Of a DNA stretch of 20,481 nucleotides, positions 1 through 5,230 are shown piece by piece (position 1 is the stretch's first letter; each line of letters opens with the position of its first letter). The translations under genes and the position numbers were made by a program. The notes under the pieces were generated by a model that saw only the letters and a program-made list of their open reading frames with translations, ran no database searches and was not told the origin of the DNA. The DNA is from a virus. Location: positions 1 to 20,481 of the IMG/VR virus record IMGVR_UViG_3300035698_010911. The stretch is one strand, 5' to 3'.

Positions 1-107
1 ATAGAGCCATCTTCCTTACTGGTGGTGATTGCTTTCTGTAGCTTGCGTTTGCCAGGGAAGTCAACAACACGTCCATCTGTCATAGTTACTGTAGTAATGT
101 CAGTCAT
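1..107 (-). CDS. Hypothetical protein, N-terminal part (cut by window edge)
   Basis: A leftward gene begins with ATG at 107-105 and stays open to the window edge, giving 35 codons that start M-T-D-I-T-T-V-T-M-T-D-G-R-V-V-D-F and continue with a Lys/Arg-rich stretch. A good Shine-Dalgarno (AAAGGA) sits 7 bases upstream of the ATG, and a sigma70-like promoter at 157-185 lies just before it, so this is very likely a real gene with its own transcript. The opening resembles a short beta-hairpin, but too little is visible to assign a family. The leader contains the motif TCTTTAAACTT also seen before two other leftward genes. Confidence 0.65.
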   Translation of the reverse strand, partial: MTDITTVTMTDGRVVDFPGKRKLQKAITTSKEDGS

Positions 108-156
108 TTTTAATTCCTTTTAAAGTTTAAAGATAGTTCGTTGAGTGAAGTGAATG

Positions 157-185
157 ATTATACTTGAAGTAGAGACAGGTAGCAA
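157..185 (-). promoter_or_regulatory. Sigma70-type promoter for the edge gene
   Basis: On the minus strand: -35 TTGCTA (185-180), 17-base spacer, perfect -10 TATAAT (162-157). Expected start near 150, about 45 bases before the ATG at 107. The first ten bases, TTGCTACCTG, are identical to those of the promoter at 1310-1338. Confidence 0.72.
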
Positions 186-194
186 ATCTATTTG

Positions 195-512
195 TTAAAG
201 ACATTGGCGGAGTGATTCAATTTCTAGTGGTATCTTTGGTTCTTTGTATATACGGAAACGGACTATTGTGCCTTGGTCGATTGTGTCGACTCTAGTGGAT
301 AGGCGATAGTCTCTTTCTAAGTGGGCTAACTCGTGTTCCTTATACTTCCGAAGACTTGCCCGGAAGCTTCGGAAGCATCGAGCTAAGTTAAGAGCAATCT
401 GTTTTTCTTCGATAGCATATAGCTCTTGATAGATTATAGGCTGGTCTCTTGTTAAGGAAGATCGAAAAAAGAAAGGATAAGTGTCAGGCTGTCTTGGTTT
501 GTCCATTGGCAT
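195..512 (-). CDS. Hypothetical protein, 105 aa
   Basis: Small leftward gene of unknown function, last in a three-gene block (1212 to 195). The ATG at 512-510 has AAGGGA 8 bases upstream, a better spacing than the in-frame ATG two codons later, so the longer form is preferred. It starts 1 base after the stop of the preceding gene, which argues for one transcript and coupled translation. The protein is rich in Arg, Lys, Glu and Tyr, with a predicted helical middle (about residues 30-70, a basic stretch around FRSFRASLRKYKEHE) and a beta-like C-terminal part. There are no membrane segments, signal peptide or recognisable catalytic motif. It may be a small soluble phage accessory or regulatory protein, but I do not recognise it. 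Confidence 0.65.
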   Translation of the reverse strand: MPMDKPRQPDTYPFFFRSSLTRDQPIIYQELYAIEEKQIALNLARCFRSFRASLRKYKEHELAHLERDYRLSTRVDTIDQGTIVRFRIYKEPKIPLEIESLRQCL

Positions 513-513
513 T

Positions 514-942
514 TTAGGTATCCCTTGTATAGTATGGTGTTGTGCTTGCAGGGTTATCAGATCGAATAGGCTCTTTTACAAGTTTAAGTAGAGTTTTGAG
601 CCTATCTTCTGATGCCTGTGCAGCAGGTGTAGATAGGGTTGCTTGCATATCTTGCTCAACAACTTCAAAGAGGCTGGCCACATCGTCGGAATGCTCGGAT
701 AGGTAAACTTCAAGTATGGCAGGATTATCTACATTCGATCTCAAAGACAGAGAAGTGACTGCTTCATAGAGTTCGGGCAGGTCTCCGAATTTTTCGTGCC
801 TAGTCTTTATCTGCCGTATCCTAACGTACATCTTGAAGCGGATAGAGTCTACGTTACGCTTGTGCGGGTACTTGTGCTGAAAGCCGCCTTCATTGAAAGC
901 CTTTAAGAAGACAGTGTCGAGGATGTCAGTTGATTTGCTCAT
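514..942 (-). CDS. Hypothetical protein, 142 aa
   Basis: Middle gene of the leftward block, read from 942 to 514. The start is supported by AAGGAAG, about 8 bases before the ATG and lying inside the 3' end of the upstream gene; the gap between the two genes is 3 bases. The protein looks soluble and mostly helical. The first 50 residues are basic and aromatic (HKYPHKRNVDSIRFKMYVRIRQIKTRHEKFG), and the rest is more acidic, with Ser/Thr/Pro-rich low complexity near the C-terminus. There are no cysteines, membrane segments or enzymatic motifs. Function unknown; the charge distribution would fit a nucleic-acid- or protein-binding accessory protein, which is only inference. Confidence 0.65.
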   Translation of the reverse strand: MSKSTDILDTVFLKAFNEGGFQHKYPHKRNVDSIRFKMYVRIRQIKTRHEKFGDLPELYEAVTSLSLRSNVDNPAILEVYLSEHSDDVASLFEVVEQDMQATLSTPAAQASEDRLKTLLKLVKEPIRSDNPASTTPYYTRDT

Positions 943-945
943 AGC

Positions 946-1212
946 TTAAGCTTCCTTTTCCTTTTCTTTAAGTGTGCAATTTAGCTTTTGTGTGTTGAGG
1001 TCTAGATTGTTGGCAGATTCACACTCAAGCGAAAATTGCTTAGACTCTTGAAAGCTTGCGCTAAGTTCATTTGAGTAGTCTTTGATAGCTGTACCACCAT
1101 AAAGCCAAATGGAGAGCACTAGTAAGATCCAGAAGGCTATCAAAGAACGGTGGGCTACTTTTGTATCTTGAAGTTGCTGTCTTTCTTGCTTTGTTAAGTT
1201 TAAGTTAATCAT
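946..1212 (-). CDS. Small single-pass membrane protein, 88 aa
   Basis: First gene of the leftward block. The ATG at 1212-1210 has a strong Shine-Dalgarno AAAGGAA about 7 bases upstream and lies about 90 bases downstream of the start expected from the promoter at 1310-1338. A polar N-terminal segment of about 22 residues (rich in Gln, Arg, Lys) is followed by one hydrophobic helix at about residues 24-42, containing WILLVLSIWLYGG. A hydrophilic C-terminal domain of 45 residues follows, with cysteines at 64 and 79 and a Lys/Glu-rich end. By the positive-inside rule the C-terminus would face the periplasm, where the cysteines could form a disulfide. It is not clearly a holin (one helix) or an Rz spanin (no long periplasmic coiled coil), so it remains an unassigned membrane protein. 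Confidence 0.68.
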   Translation of the reverse strand: MINLNLTKQERQQLQDTKVAHRSLIAFWILLVLSIWLYGGTAIKDYSNELSASFQESKQFSLECESANNLDLNTQKLNCTLKEKEKEA

Positions 1213-1309
1213 TAGTGTGTTCCTTTTTGTCAGTTATCGAGTCGGGTTAAACCAAGCTAAGATTTGTCAAAAGCTAGTGAAATGGCCTTGAATTAAGCTT
1301 GAATGGTCA

Positions 1310-1338
1310 ATTCTATAGGCTATTGGGTCAGGTAGCAA
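1310..1338 (-). promoter_or_regulatory. Sigma70-type promoter for the 1212-195 gene block
   Basis: On the minus strand: -35 TTGCTA (1338-1333), 17-base spacer, -10 TAGAAT (1315-1310, five of six consensus bases). Expected start near 1303, about 90 bases upstream of the first ATG. It shares TTGCTACCTG with the promoter at 157-185. Confidence 0.65.
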
Positions 1339-1370
1339 GTAAATTCGAGGGAGTTATGAGCCAATTGGTG

Positions 1371-1583
1371 GGTATACGTGAGCTAGATGGATGTATTGTA
1401 TACCCTTAGTGCCTTAATTCTGTGAGGTCGAAAAAGGGGTGAAAAAGGGGAGTTCCTCGCGACGCAAGAAGCAAAAACGATATATAAAAAAAAATATTAT
1501 TAATACTGTAAGTGTTCTTTCTTTCTCTCTCTTTTCCTAAGGTACTAAGGGTATACAATGCATCAATATAAGCCGTATATACC
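1371..1583. repeat. Long inverted repeat with AT-rich core
   Basis: Left arm 1390-1416 and right arm 1538-1564 are reverse complements over 27 bases with two mismatches. The pairing continues more weakly outward to 1371 and 1583, where GGTATA faces TATACC. Each arm carries GTATACCCTTAG. The 121-bp spacer includes an AT-rich tract around 1480-1510. It could be a cruciform-forming control site, paired protein-binding sites, an origin-like element or a degenerate MITE-like insertion. I see no target-site duplication. Confidence 0.75.
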
Positions 1584-1720
1584 GAGCAACTCCCAGAAAC
1601 AAGCTCAAATCGCATCCTAAGCGACTATCTCCCCCTCTTCGCTACTTACCCCTTAAGCAAAAACGCTATTCTACTTAGCAAATGCTTAGATATAGCTCAA
1701 TGGGGCAAACTGATAGACGT

Positions 1721-1753
1721 AAAAAAGCCCACTCTCAATGAAGAAAGTGGGCT
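1721..1753 (-). terminator. Rho-independent terminator after the 2381-1776 gene
   Basis: On the minus strand an 11-bp stem (AGCCCACTTTC / GAGAGTGGGCT, one mismatched pair) with a 6-base loop is followed by a run of T (A run 1721-1726 on the plus strand). It begins 23 bases past the stop codon at 1776, as expected for a terminator of that gene. Confidence 0.85.
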
Positions 1754-1775
1754 TAAATCTTGCAATATTGCTAAG

Positions 1776-2381
1776 TTACTTCTGTATAGCTTCTGTTGCC
1801 TTTTTAAGTAGGCTTTTTGGCTTAACAACCTCTTTCTTCGGGTCACCTAACCCACTCAACAAAGACTTTGTATCTATCGAAGCTGGTGTTCTAGCCTTTT
1901 GCAAAGCGTGGATAGTTTTGGCAACATTCGGGTCAAGTCTAAGCGCGGCTTTCTCACTATTGCTCAGTGGCTCCAAGAAAGCTTTCAATTGCTCGCTTGT
2001 CTTAGTGGTGTAGAGAGTGGTCAAAGCTTGAAGCAAGAGTCCACCTTCTTGTCCACCACCTTCTCTGTGTTTGTTCCACTCACCAGCCTCGCCGCTTATA
2101 CGTTCTAAAACTTCAAGCACACTTGCATACTTGGTTTCAATGTTGGCGGTTTGACCCGTTACAAGATCTCTAGCAATGGCTGCAGCATCCCCAAGCTTTT
2201 GCTTCAAGCCATGCAATGTTGCTTGCTTAACTATCGACTCGCTTAACTTGTCTATCTCAACCACTAAAGTCTTACCATGCGCGAAATCCATTGTTAGCTT
2301 GTTGCCTTCGCTGTCTATTGTGGTTTTGATCGCTGGTACTTTCTTGTCGTTTAAGTTTTCTAATTTTTCTAAGTTAGACAT
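1776..2381 (-). CDS. Conserved phage hypothetical protein, 201 aa
   Basis: Leftward gene, second in its block and followed by a clear terminator. The ATG at 2381-2379 has AGGAA about 7 bases upstream. An N-terminal beta-like part reads out a substrate-less pattern (NKLTMDFAHGKTLVVEID, about residues 26-43). It is followed by a helical stretch with HGLKQKLGDAAAIARD (about 57-72), a Gly-rich loop (HREGGGQEGGLLLQAL, about 105-120) and a basic Lys-rich C-terminus. From memory, proteins with this 'HGLKQKLGDAA ... GGG ... LLLQAL' layout recur in many phage genomes without an assigned function; that is recollection, not a search. There are no membrane segments or cysteines. A role in phage DNA metabolism or regulation is possible but unproven. 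Confidence 0.78.
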   Translation of the reverse strand: MSNLEKLENLNDKKVPAIKTTIDSEGNKLTMDFAHGKTLVVEIDKLSESIVKQATLHGLKQKLGDAAAIARDLVTGQTANIETKYASVLEVLERISGEAGEWNKHREGGGQEGGLLLQALTTLYTTKTSEQLKAFLEPLSNSEKAALRLDPNVAKTIHALQKARTPASIDTKSLLSGLGDPKKEVVKPKSLLKKATEAIQK

Positions 2382-2430
2382 TTTTTATTTCCTATAAAGT
2401 TTTAAAGAACATTTGGCTCAAAGTGAACCC

Positions 2431-2493
2431 ACTTACCAACTCTACTGCTTTGAACTCTACTGCTTTGAACTCTACTGCTTTGAATTGGTAAGT
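2431..2493. repeat. Three 15-bp tandem repeats framed by a 9-bp inverted repeat
   Basis: Three exact copies of AACTCTACTGCTTTG lie at 2438-2452, 2453-2467 and 2468-2482. They are enclosed by ACTTACCAA (2431-2439) and TTGGTAAGT (2485-2493), perfect reverse complements. The element lies in the leader between two leftward genes, so in the transcript the triple repeat would sit in the loop of a 9-bp stem just upstream of the 1776-2381 gene. Confidence 0.85.
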
Positions 2494-2501
2494 AGATCGC
2501 T

Positions 2502-2729
2502 TTAATTATTCTGCTGCTTCCCTGCTTCCCAATCGTCTTGGGTTACGGCTACATTGTCGATTACCATTCTTGCTGCCGCCTTCCCTGCTTGCTCTGCTTC
2601 CCTCAACCTTCTAAGGAAGAAGTTGCTTGCTACTTGGCTAAACTCCCCTTGCATATATTGGCGAAGGGCTGCACGTCTCAAACTCTTTACATTTTGTTTA
2701 ATTGCTTTCAATCTATCTAAGTTGTTCAT
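2502..2729 (-). CDS. Hypothetical small basic protein, 75 aa
   Basis: First gene downstream of the leftward promoter at 2839-2866. The ATG at 2729-2727 has a clear AGGGAG about 9 bases upstream. The protein appears fully helical. It has an Arg/Lys-rich N-terminal half (RLKAIKQNVKSLRRAALRQY, about residues 6-25), an amphipathic middle with RRLREAEQAGKAAARM, and a polar end. A small basic helical protein encoded next to repeated DNA sites would fit a DNA-binding regulator, but no helix-turn-helix is recognisable, so this is only a suggestion. No close family is recognised. Confidence 0.62.
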   Translation of the reverse strand: MNNLDRLKAIKQNVKSLRRAALRQYMQGEFSQVASNFFLRRLREAEQAGKAAARMVIDNVAVTQDDWEAGKQQNN

Positions 2730-2777
2730 TCTATATACTCCCTATAAGTTTAAAGATTTAAAGATTTAAACACTCCG

Positions 2778-2834
2778 CGAATTACTTTGTGCTTGACGAA
2801 TTACTTTGTGCTTGTCGAATCGCTTTGTGCTTGT
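2778..2834. repeat. Three 19-bp tandem repeats at the leftward transcription start
   Basis: Copies at 2778-2796, 2797-2815 and 2816-2834 read CGAATTACTTTGTGCTTG plus A or T; the third differs by two bases in the middle (TCG for TTA region). The predicted start of the leftward promoter (about 2832) falls in the third copy. They could be operator sites, a repeated RNA-leader element or iterons. Confidence 0.88.
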
Positions 2835-2838
2835 AACC

Positions 2839-2866
2839 ATTGTACGGCTATTCTACTGGAAGTCAA
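2839..2866 (-). promoter_or_regulatory. Leftward sigma70 promoter for genes 2729-1776
   Basis: On the minus strand: -35 TTGACT (2866-2861, five of six), 16-base spacer, -10 TACAAT (2844-2839, five of six). Transcription would start near 2832 and run through the 19-bp repeats into the gene starting at 2729. Confidence 0.72.
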
Positions 2867-2960
2867 TAGACTCTATCGAAAGCTAAGTTAAATAGGTTGA
2901 ATAGCTAAATAAGTTGACTTTTTGCTTTCTAGTTTAAAGTCAATAGGTTAGGAGAGAAGA

Positions 2961-2990
2961 GGGGGGTGGGTTGATCGGCTGGGGGGGTGG
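2961..2990 (+). other. G-rich tract with quadruplex-forming potential
   Basis: Runs of six, three, seven and two G occur within 30 bases, allowing four G-triplets with loops of 1, 10 and 1 bases. The composition is unlike the AT-leaning surroundings. A C-rich stretch (CTCCCTCTCCCC) follows at about 3012-3023. A packaging or replication signal is possible. Confidence 0.55.
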
Positions 2991-3062
2991 TCTGGTCGAG
3001 CATGTTAACGTACTCCCTCTCCCCACACATGGACCCCAAATTTCAAACTATATACCTGAGCA

Positions 3063-3136
3063 CCTCCAACCTCCAACCTCCAGCTTGCTCTGCAAGAGCC
3101 TTGCTTTAAAGCGGAGCCTACAGCCCTCTGCAAGAG
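3063..3136. repeat. Short direct repeats upstream of terS
   Basis: CCTCCAA occurs three times in tandem from 3063 (third copy ends in G). The palindromic CTCTGCAAGAG then occurs twice, at 3088-3098 and 3126-3136, and the first is extended to GCTCTGCAAGAGC. Two identical small palindromes 38 bp apart, close to terS, could be terminase or regulator binding sites. Confidence 0.6.
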
Positions 3137-3156
3137 ATCACTCAGCTACTTTGATT

Positions 3157-3192
3157 GTTTGCGCAGAGTACAAAAAAGTACCTTGCGCAATC
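3157..3192 (+). promoter_or_regulatory. 36-bp dyad element overlapping the late promoter
   Basis: GTTTGCGC (3157-3164) and GCGCAATC (3185-3192) are inverted arms (7 of 8 paired) around a 20-base centre with TAC and GTA arms flanking an A run. The right arm carries the -35 box of the late promoter. An element with the same arms, centre and length lies at 13133-13168. Confidence 0.7.
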
Positions 3193-3211
3193 TATGCTAT
3201 TCTGCTATAAT
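3183..3211 (+). promoter_or_regulatory. Late-operon sigma70 promoter
   Basis: -35 TTGCGC (3183-3188), 17-base spacer, perfect -10 TATAAT (3206-3211). Expected start near 3218, giving a leader of about 25 bases before the terS ATG at 3243. The -35 lies in a palindrome (TTGCGCAA), which suggests control by a bound protein. Confidence 0.78.
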
Positions 3212-3242
3212 CCTTGACTTAACTTAAATAAGGTTTACTGCT

Positions 3243-3764
3243 ATGAACGACTTCGTATCGAGTAGATCCCGAATTGAAGGCACAGAGTACTCAGCCGATT
3301 CAATACAGCGGGTTAAATACTCCCACGACGCTATGATTGATATGATTATGGCTTGTCCAGATATAACTCAAAACATGCTCGCTGCTAACTTTGGCTATAC
3401 AGTTGCTTGGGTTTCCCGTGTTATTAACTCTGATGCATTCCAGGTGAGATTGGCAGAGCGCAAGCATGAGATGATAGATCCAGGGCTTTTAGCTACGATT
3501 GAAGAGAACTTGAAAGAAGTAACTCAGAAAAGCCTTGATGTTATCAAAAGGAAGCTGGATGCTGCACCAACAATGGAGCAAGCTTTAAAGGCTGTTGAAA
3601 TAACTACAAAATGCTTGGGCTATGGGGCTAGGCAATCCGACCAAACAAACACTCAATTGAACTTTGTTGTCCAGATGCCTGAGAGAGTTGAGAAGGCTGT
3701 TGACTGGCAAGAGAAGTTTGCACCAAAAGCTATTGAAGCTGTGCTCGATGACCCCGCAGCTTAG
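3243..3764 (+). CDS. terS: Terminase small subunit
   Basis: Recognises the phage packaging site and hands DNA to the large subunit. The 173-residue protein has a helix-turn-helix-like segment at about residues 41-62 (ITQNMLAANFGYTVAWVSRVIN), the usual DNA-binding fold at this end of small terminases. A helical central part (about 75-130) fits the oligomerisation core, and a short C-terminal tail would contact the large subunit. The ATG at 3243 has AAGG 9 bases upstream and follows the late promoter directly. It is the first gene of the late operon and overlaps terL by 17 bases, as is typical of this pair. Small terminases are poorly conserved in sequence; the call rests on HTH, size and position immediately before terL. 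Confidence 0.85.
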   Translation: MNDFVSSRSRIEGTEYSADSIQRVKYSHDAMIDMIMACPDITQNMLAANFGYTVAWVSRVINSDAFQVRLAERKHEMIDPGLLATIEENLKEVTQKSLDVIKRKLDAAPTMEQALKAVEITTKCLGYGARQSDQTNTQLNFVVQMPERVEKAVDWQEKFAPKAIEAVLDDPAA

Positions 3765-5226
3765 GAAACCGCAGGCTCTCTCGGATGGAATCTCTGTAAT
3801 CTGGTCGCCTCAAGAAGGGCCTCAGACAGCATTAATTACTTGTCCAGTTTTTGAAGTATTCTTTGGAGGTGCACGTGGTGGAGGAAAAACTGAAGGCTCT
3901 ATCGGCGATTGGCTGCTTCATTCCAGCACTTACGGAGAGGCAGCTATCGGACTATTTGTTCGTAGGAAGCTTATCCAGCTCGCTGATGTTATTGCACGAA
4001 CAAAGCACATTTTTCCAAAGCTCGGAGCGAGGTACAACGAGCAGCGAAGAGAATGGTTAATGCCCAATGGGGCTAGGCTGAGGTTTGCCTACTTAGAGAG
4101 AGATATAGATGCTGAAGAATATCAAGGACACAACTATACAAGAATCTATGTTGAAGAAGTCACCAACTTCCCCTCCCCAGACCCCATCAACAAACTCAGA
4201 GCTACCCTTCGCTCTACAGCTGGTGTGCCTACTGGTATGCGTCTTACTGGGAATCCGGGTGGGCCTGGTCATCTGTGGGTAAAAGCCCGCTATATAACTC
4301 CAAATCCTGCAGGCTATGAAGTAATCACAGAAACTGAAGTTGTTGAGGTTGATGGAGAGATGTTGACTGCTTCAATTGACAGGGTGTTCATCCCATCGAG
4401 GTTGAAAGACAATTCGCTGTTGCTGAAGAGCGACCCTGCCTATGTAATGAGATTGAGGCAGTCCGGCTCTGCGGCGTTGGTGCAGGCTTGGCTAGATGGA
4501 GATTGGAACATAATCGATGGGGTTTTCTTCGGATCTTTCAGTGAAGAGCTGCATGTATTGGACGATAGCTGGTTAAACGTTATCCCTAAAAAGTCCCATA
4601 GATTCAGAGCATTTGATTGGGGATCAGCTAAGCCTTTCTCAGTTGGTTGGTATGCTTTAAGCGATGGAGAGTGGGGATTGCCTAAAGGGGCTCTGTTCAA
4701 GTACAAGGAGTGGTATGGAGCATCTGGCATCGACAAGGGTTTAAAGATGACAGCCGACTTGGTTGCTCAAGGTATAAAAAGAAGAGAGGTCGGTGATAAC
4801 TTAAAGGATGCAGTAGCTGACCCCTCTATATTTGTCAGAAATGGTGGGCCAAGTATAGCAGAAACTATGGCTTTGCATAACTGCCAATGGAGAAGAGCAG
4901 ACAACAAACGACTTCCTGGCTGGGAGCAATGCCACCTGAGGTTGAACGGAGTGTTCGGAGTTCCTATGCTTTACCTGCATGAAAGCTGTAATGCAACAAT
5001 AGCGGGCTTCTCGACTATGCAGCACAGTTCGAAAGATCCGGAAGATATAGACACCGATGCGGAAGACCATGCACTGGATGAGACTAGGTATGCAGTTATG
5101 TCCAGGCCCTGGCTTCCATTAGAGAAAAGTTTAAAGCATACTTCACAAAACACAAACGTTCTAGACTGTTCTCTCAACGATATCATAGATAGATTGAAGC
5201 ACAAAAGACTAAACAAGGAAGCTTAA
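3748..5226 (+). CDS. terL: Terminase large subunit (packaging ATPase-nuclease)
   Basis: Motor and nuclease that pumps DNA into the prohead through the portal and cuts it. In the 492-residue form, Walker A is GGARGGGKT at residues 40-48. The Walker B-like strand IYVEE at 133-137 supplies the catalytic acidic pair. The RNase H-like nuclease domain shows its acidic positions at D290 (AFDWGS), D358 (AVADPS) and around 440-448 (DHALDETRY). The frame is open further upstream to a non-ATG codon, but the ATG at 3748 is preferred because it keeps a normal 17-base overlap with terS and a usual N-terminus ahead of Walker A; the longer form would add 28 basic residues read out of frame through terS. Length and motif order fit the family well. 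Confidence 0.95.
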   Translation: MTPQLRKPQALSDGISVIWSPQEGPQTALITCPVFEVFFGGARGGGKTEGSIGDWLLHSSTYGEAAIGLFVRRKLIQLADVIARTKHIFPKLGARYNEQRREWLMPNGARLRFAYLERDIDAEEYQGHNYTRIYVEEVTNFPSPDPINKLRATLRSTAGVPTGMRLTGNPGGPGHLWVKARYITPNPAGYEVITETEVVEVDGEMLTASIDRVFIPSRLKDNSLLLKSDPAYVMRLRQSGSAALVQAWLDGDWNIIDGVFFGSFSEELHVLDDSWLNVIPKKSHRFRAFDWGSAKPFSVGWYALSDGEWGLPKGALFKYKEWYGASGIDKGLKMTADLVAQGIKRREVGDNLKDAVADPSIFVRNGGPSIAETMALHNCQWRRADNKRLPGWEQCHLRLNGVFGVPMLYLHESCNATIAGFSTMQHSSKDPEDIDTDAEDHALDETRYAVMSRPWLPLEKSLKHTSQNTNVLDCSLNDIIDRLKHKRLNKEA

Positions 5227-5230
5227 AGCT

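Larger units (their letters stand above)
1213..1775. other. Gene-free 563-bp interval between two leftward blocks
   Basis: No convincing gene. From right to left it holds the terminator of the 1776-2381 gene (1721-1753), a long imperfect inverted repeat (1371-1583) around an AT-rich core (about 1480-1510, with a run of nine A), and the promoter of the 1212-195 block (1310-1338) with its leader. Two copies of a GAAAAAGGGG string lie side by side at 1430-1450. Nothing recognisable was found at 1584-1720. Confidence 0.7.
2730..3242. other. Divergent control region, 513 bp, no gene
   Basis: This interval separates the leftward small genes from the rightward late operon. It holds, left to right, the TTTAAA-rich leader of the 2502-2729 gene, three 19-bp tandem repeats, the leftward promoter, a G-rich tract (2961-2990), a C-rich tract with short repeats (about 3010-3136), a dyad element (3157-3192) and the late promoter. 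A packaging start (cos or pac) is often near terS and may lie here. Confidence 0.75.

Noticed and set aside
1406-1615. Leftward open frame of 69 codons inside the inverted-repeat region
   Set aside because: The frame runs across both inverted-repeat arms and the poly-A core, the ribosome site is poorly placed, and the product has low-complexity composition unlike a conserved protein.
1688-1720. tRNA-like string TAGCTCAATGGGGC resembling a D-arm
   Set aside because: No acceptor stem, anticodon arm or T-arm can be paired around it, and a terminator begins immediately after.
2431-2834. Possible CRISPR array from the short repeats
   Set aside because: The 15- and 19-bp repeats are directly adjacent with no spacers, and no cas genes are present.
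2971-3210. Rightward open frame of 79 codons upstream of terS
   Set aside because: It starts at a TTG, runs through the C-rich repeats, the dyad and the late promoter, and ends on the -10 box; the product shows no protein-like pattern.
3664-3747. Longer start for the large terminase
   Set aside because: It would use a non-ATG codon without a ribosome site and overlap terS by about 100 bases; the ATG at 3748 gives a normal N-terminus.
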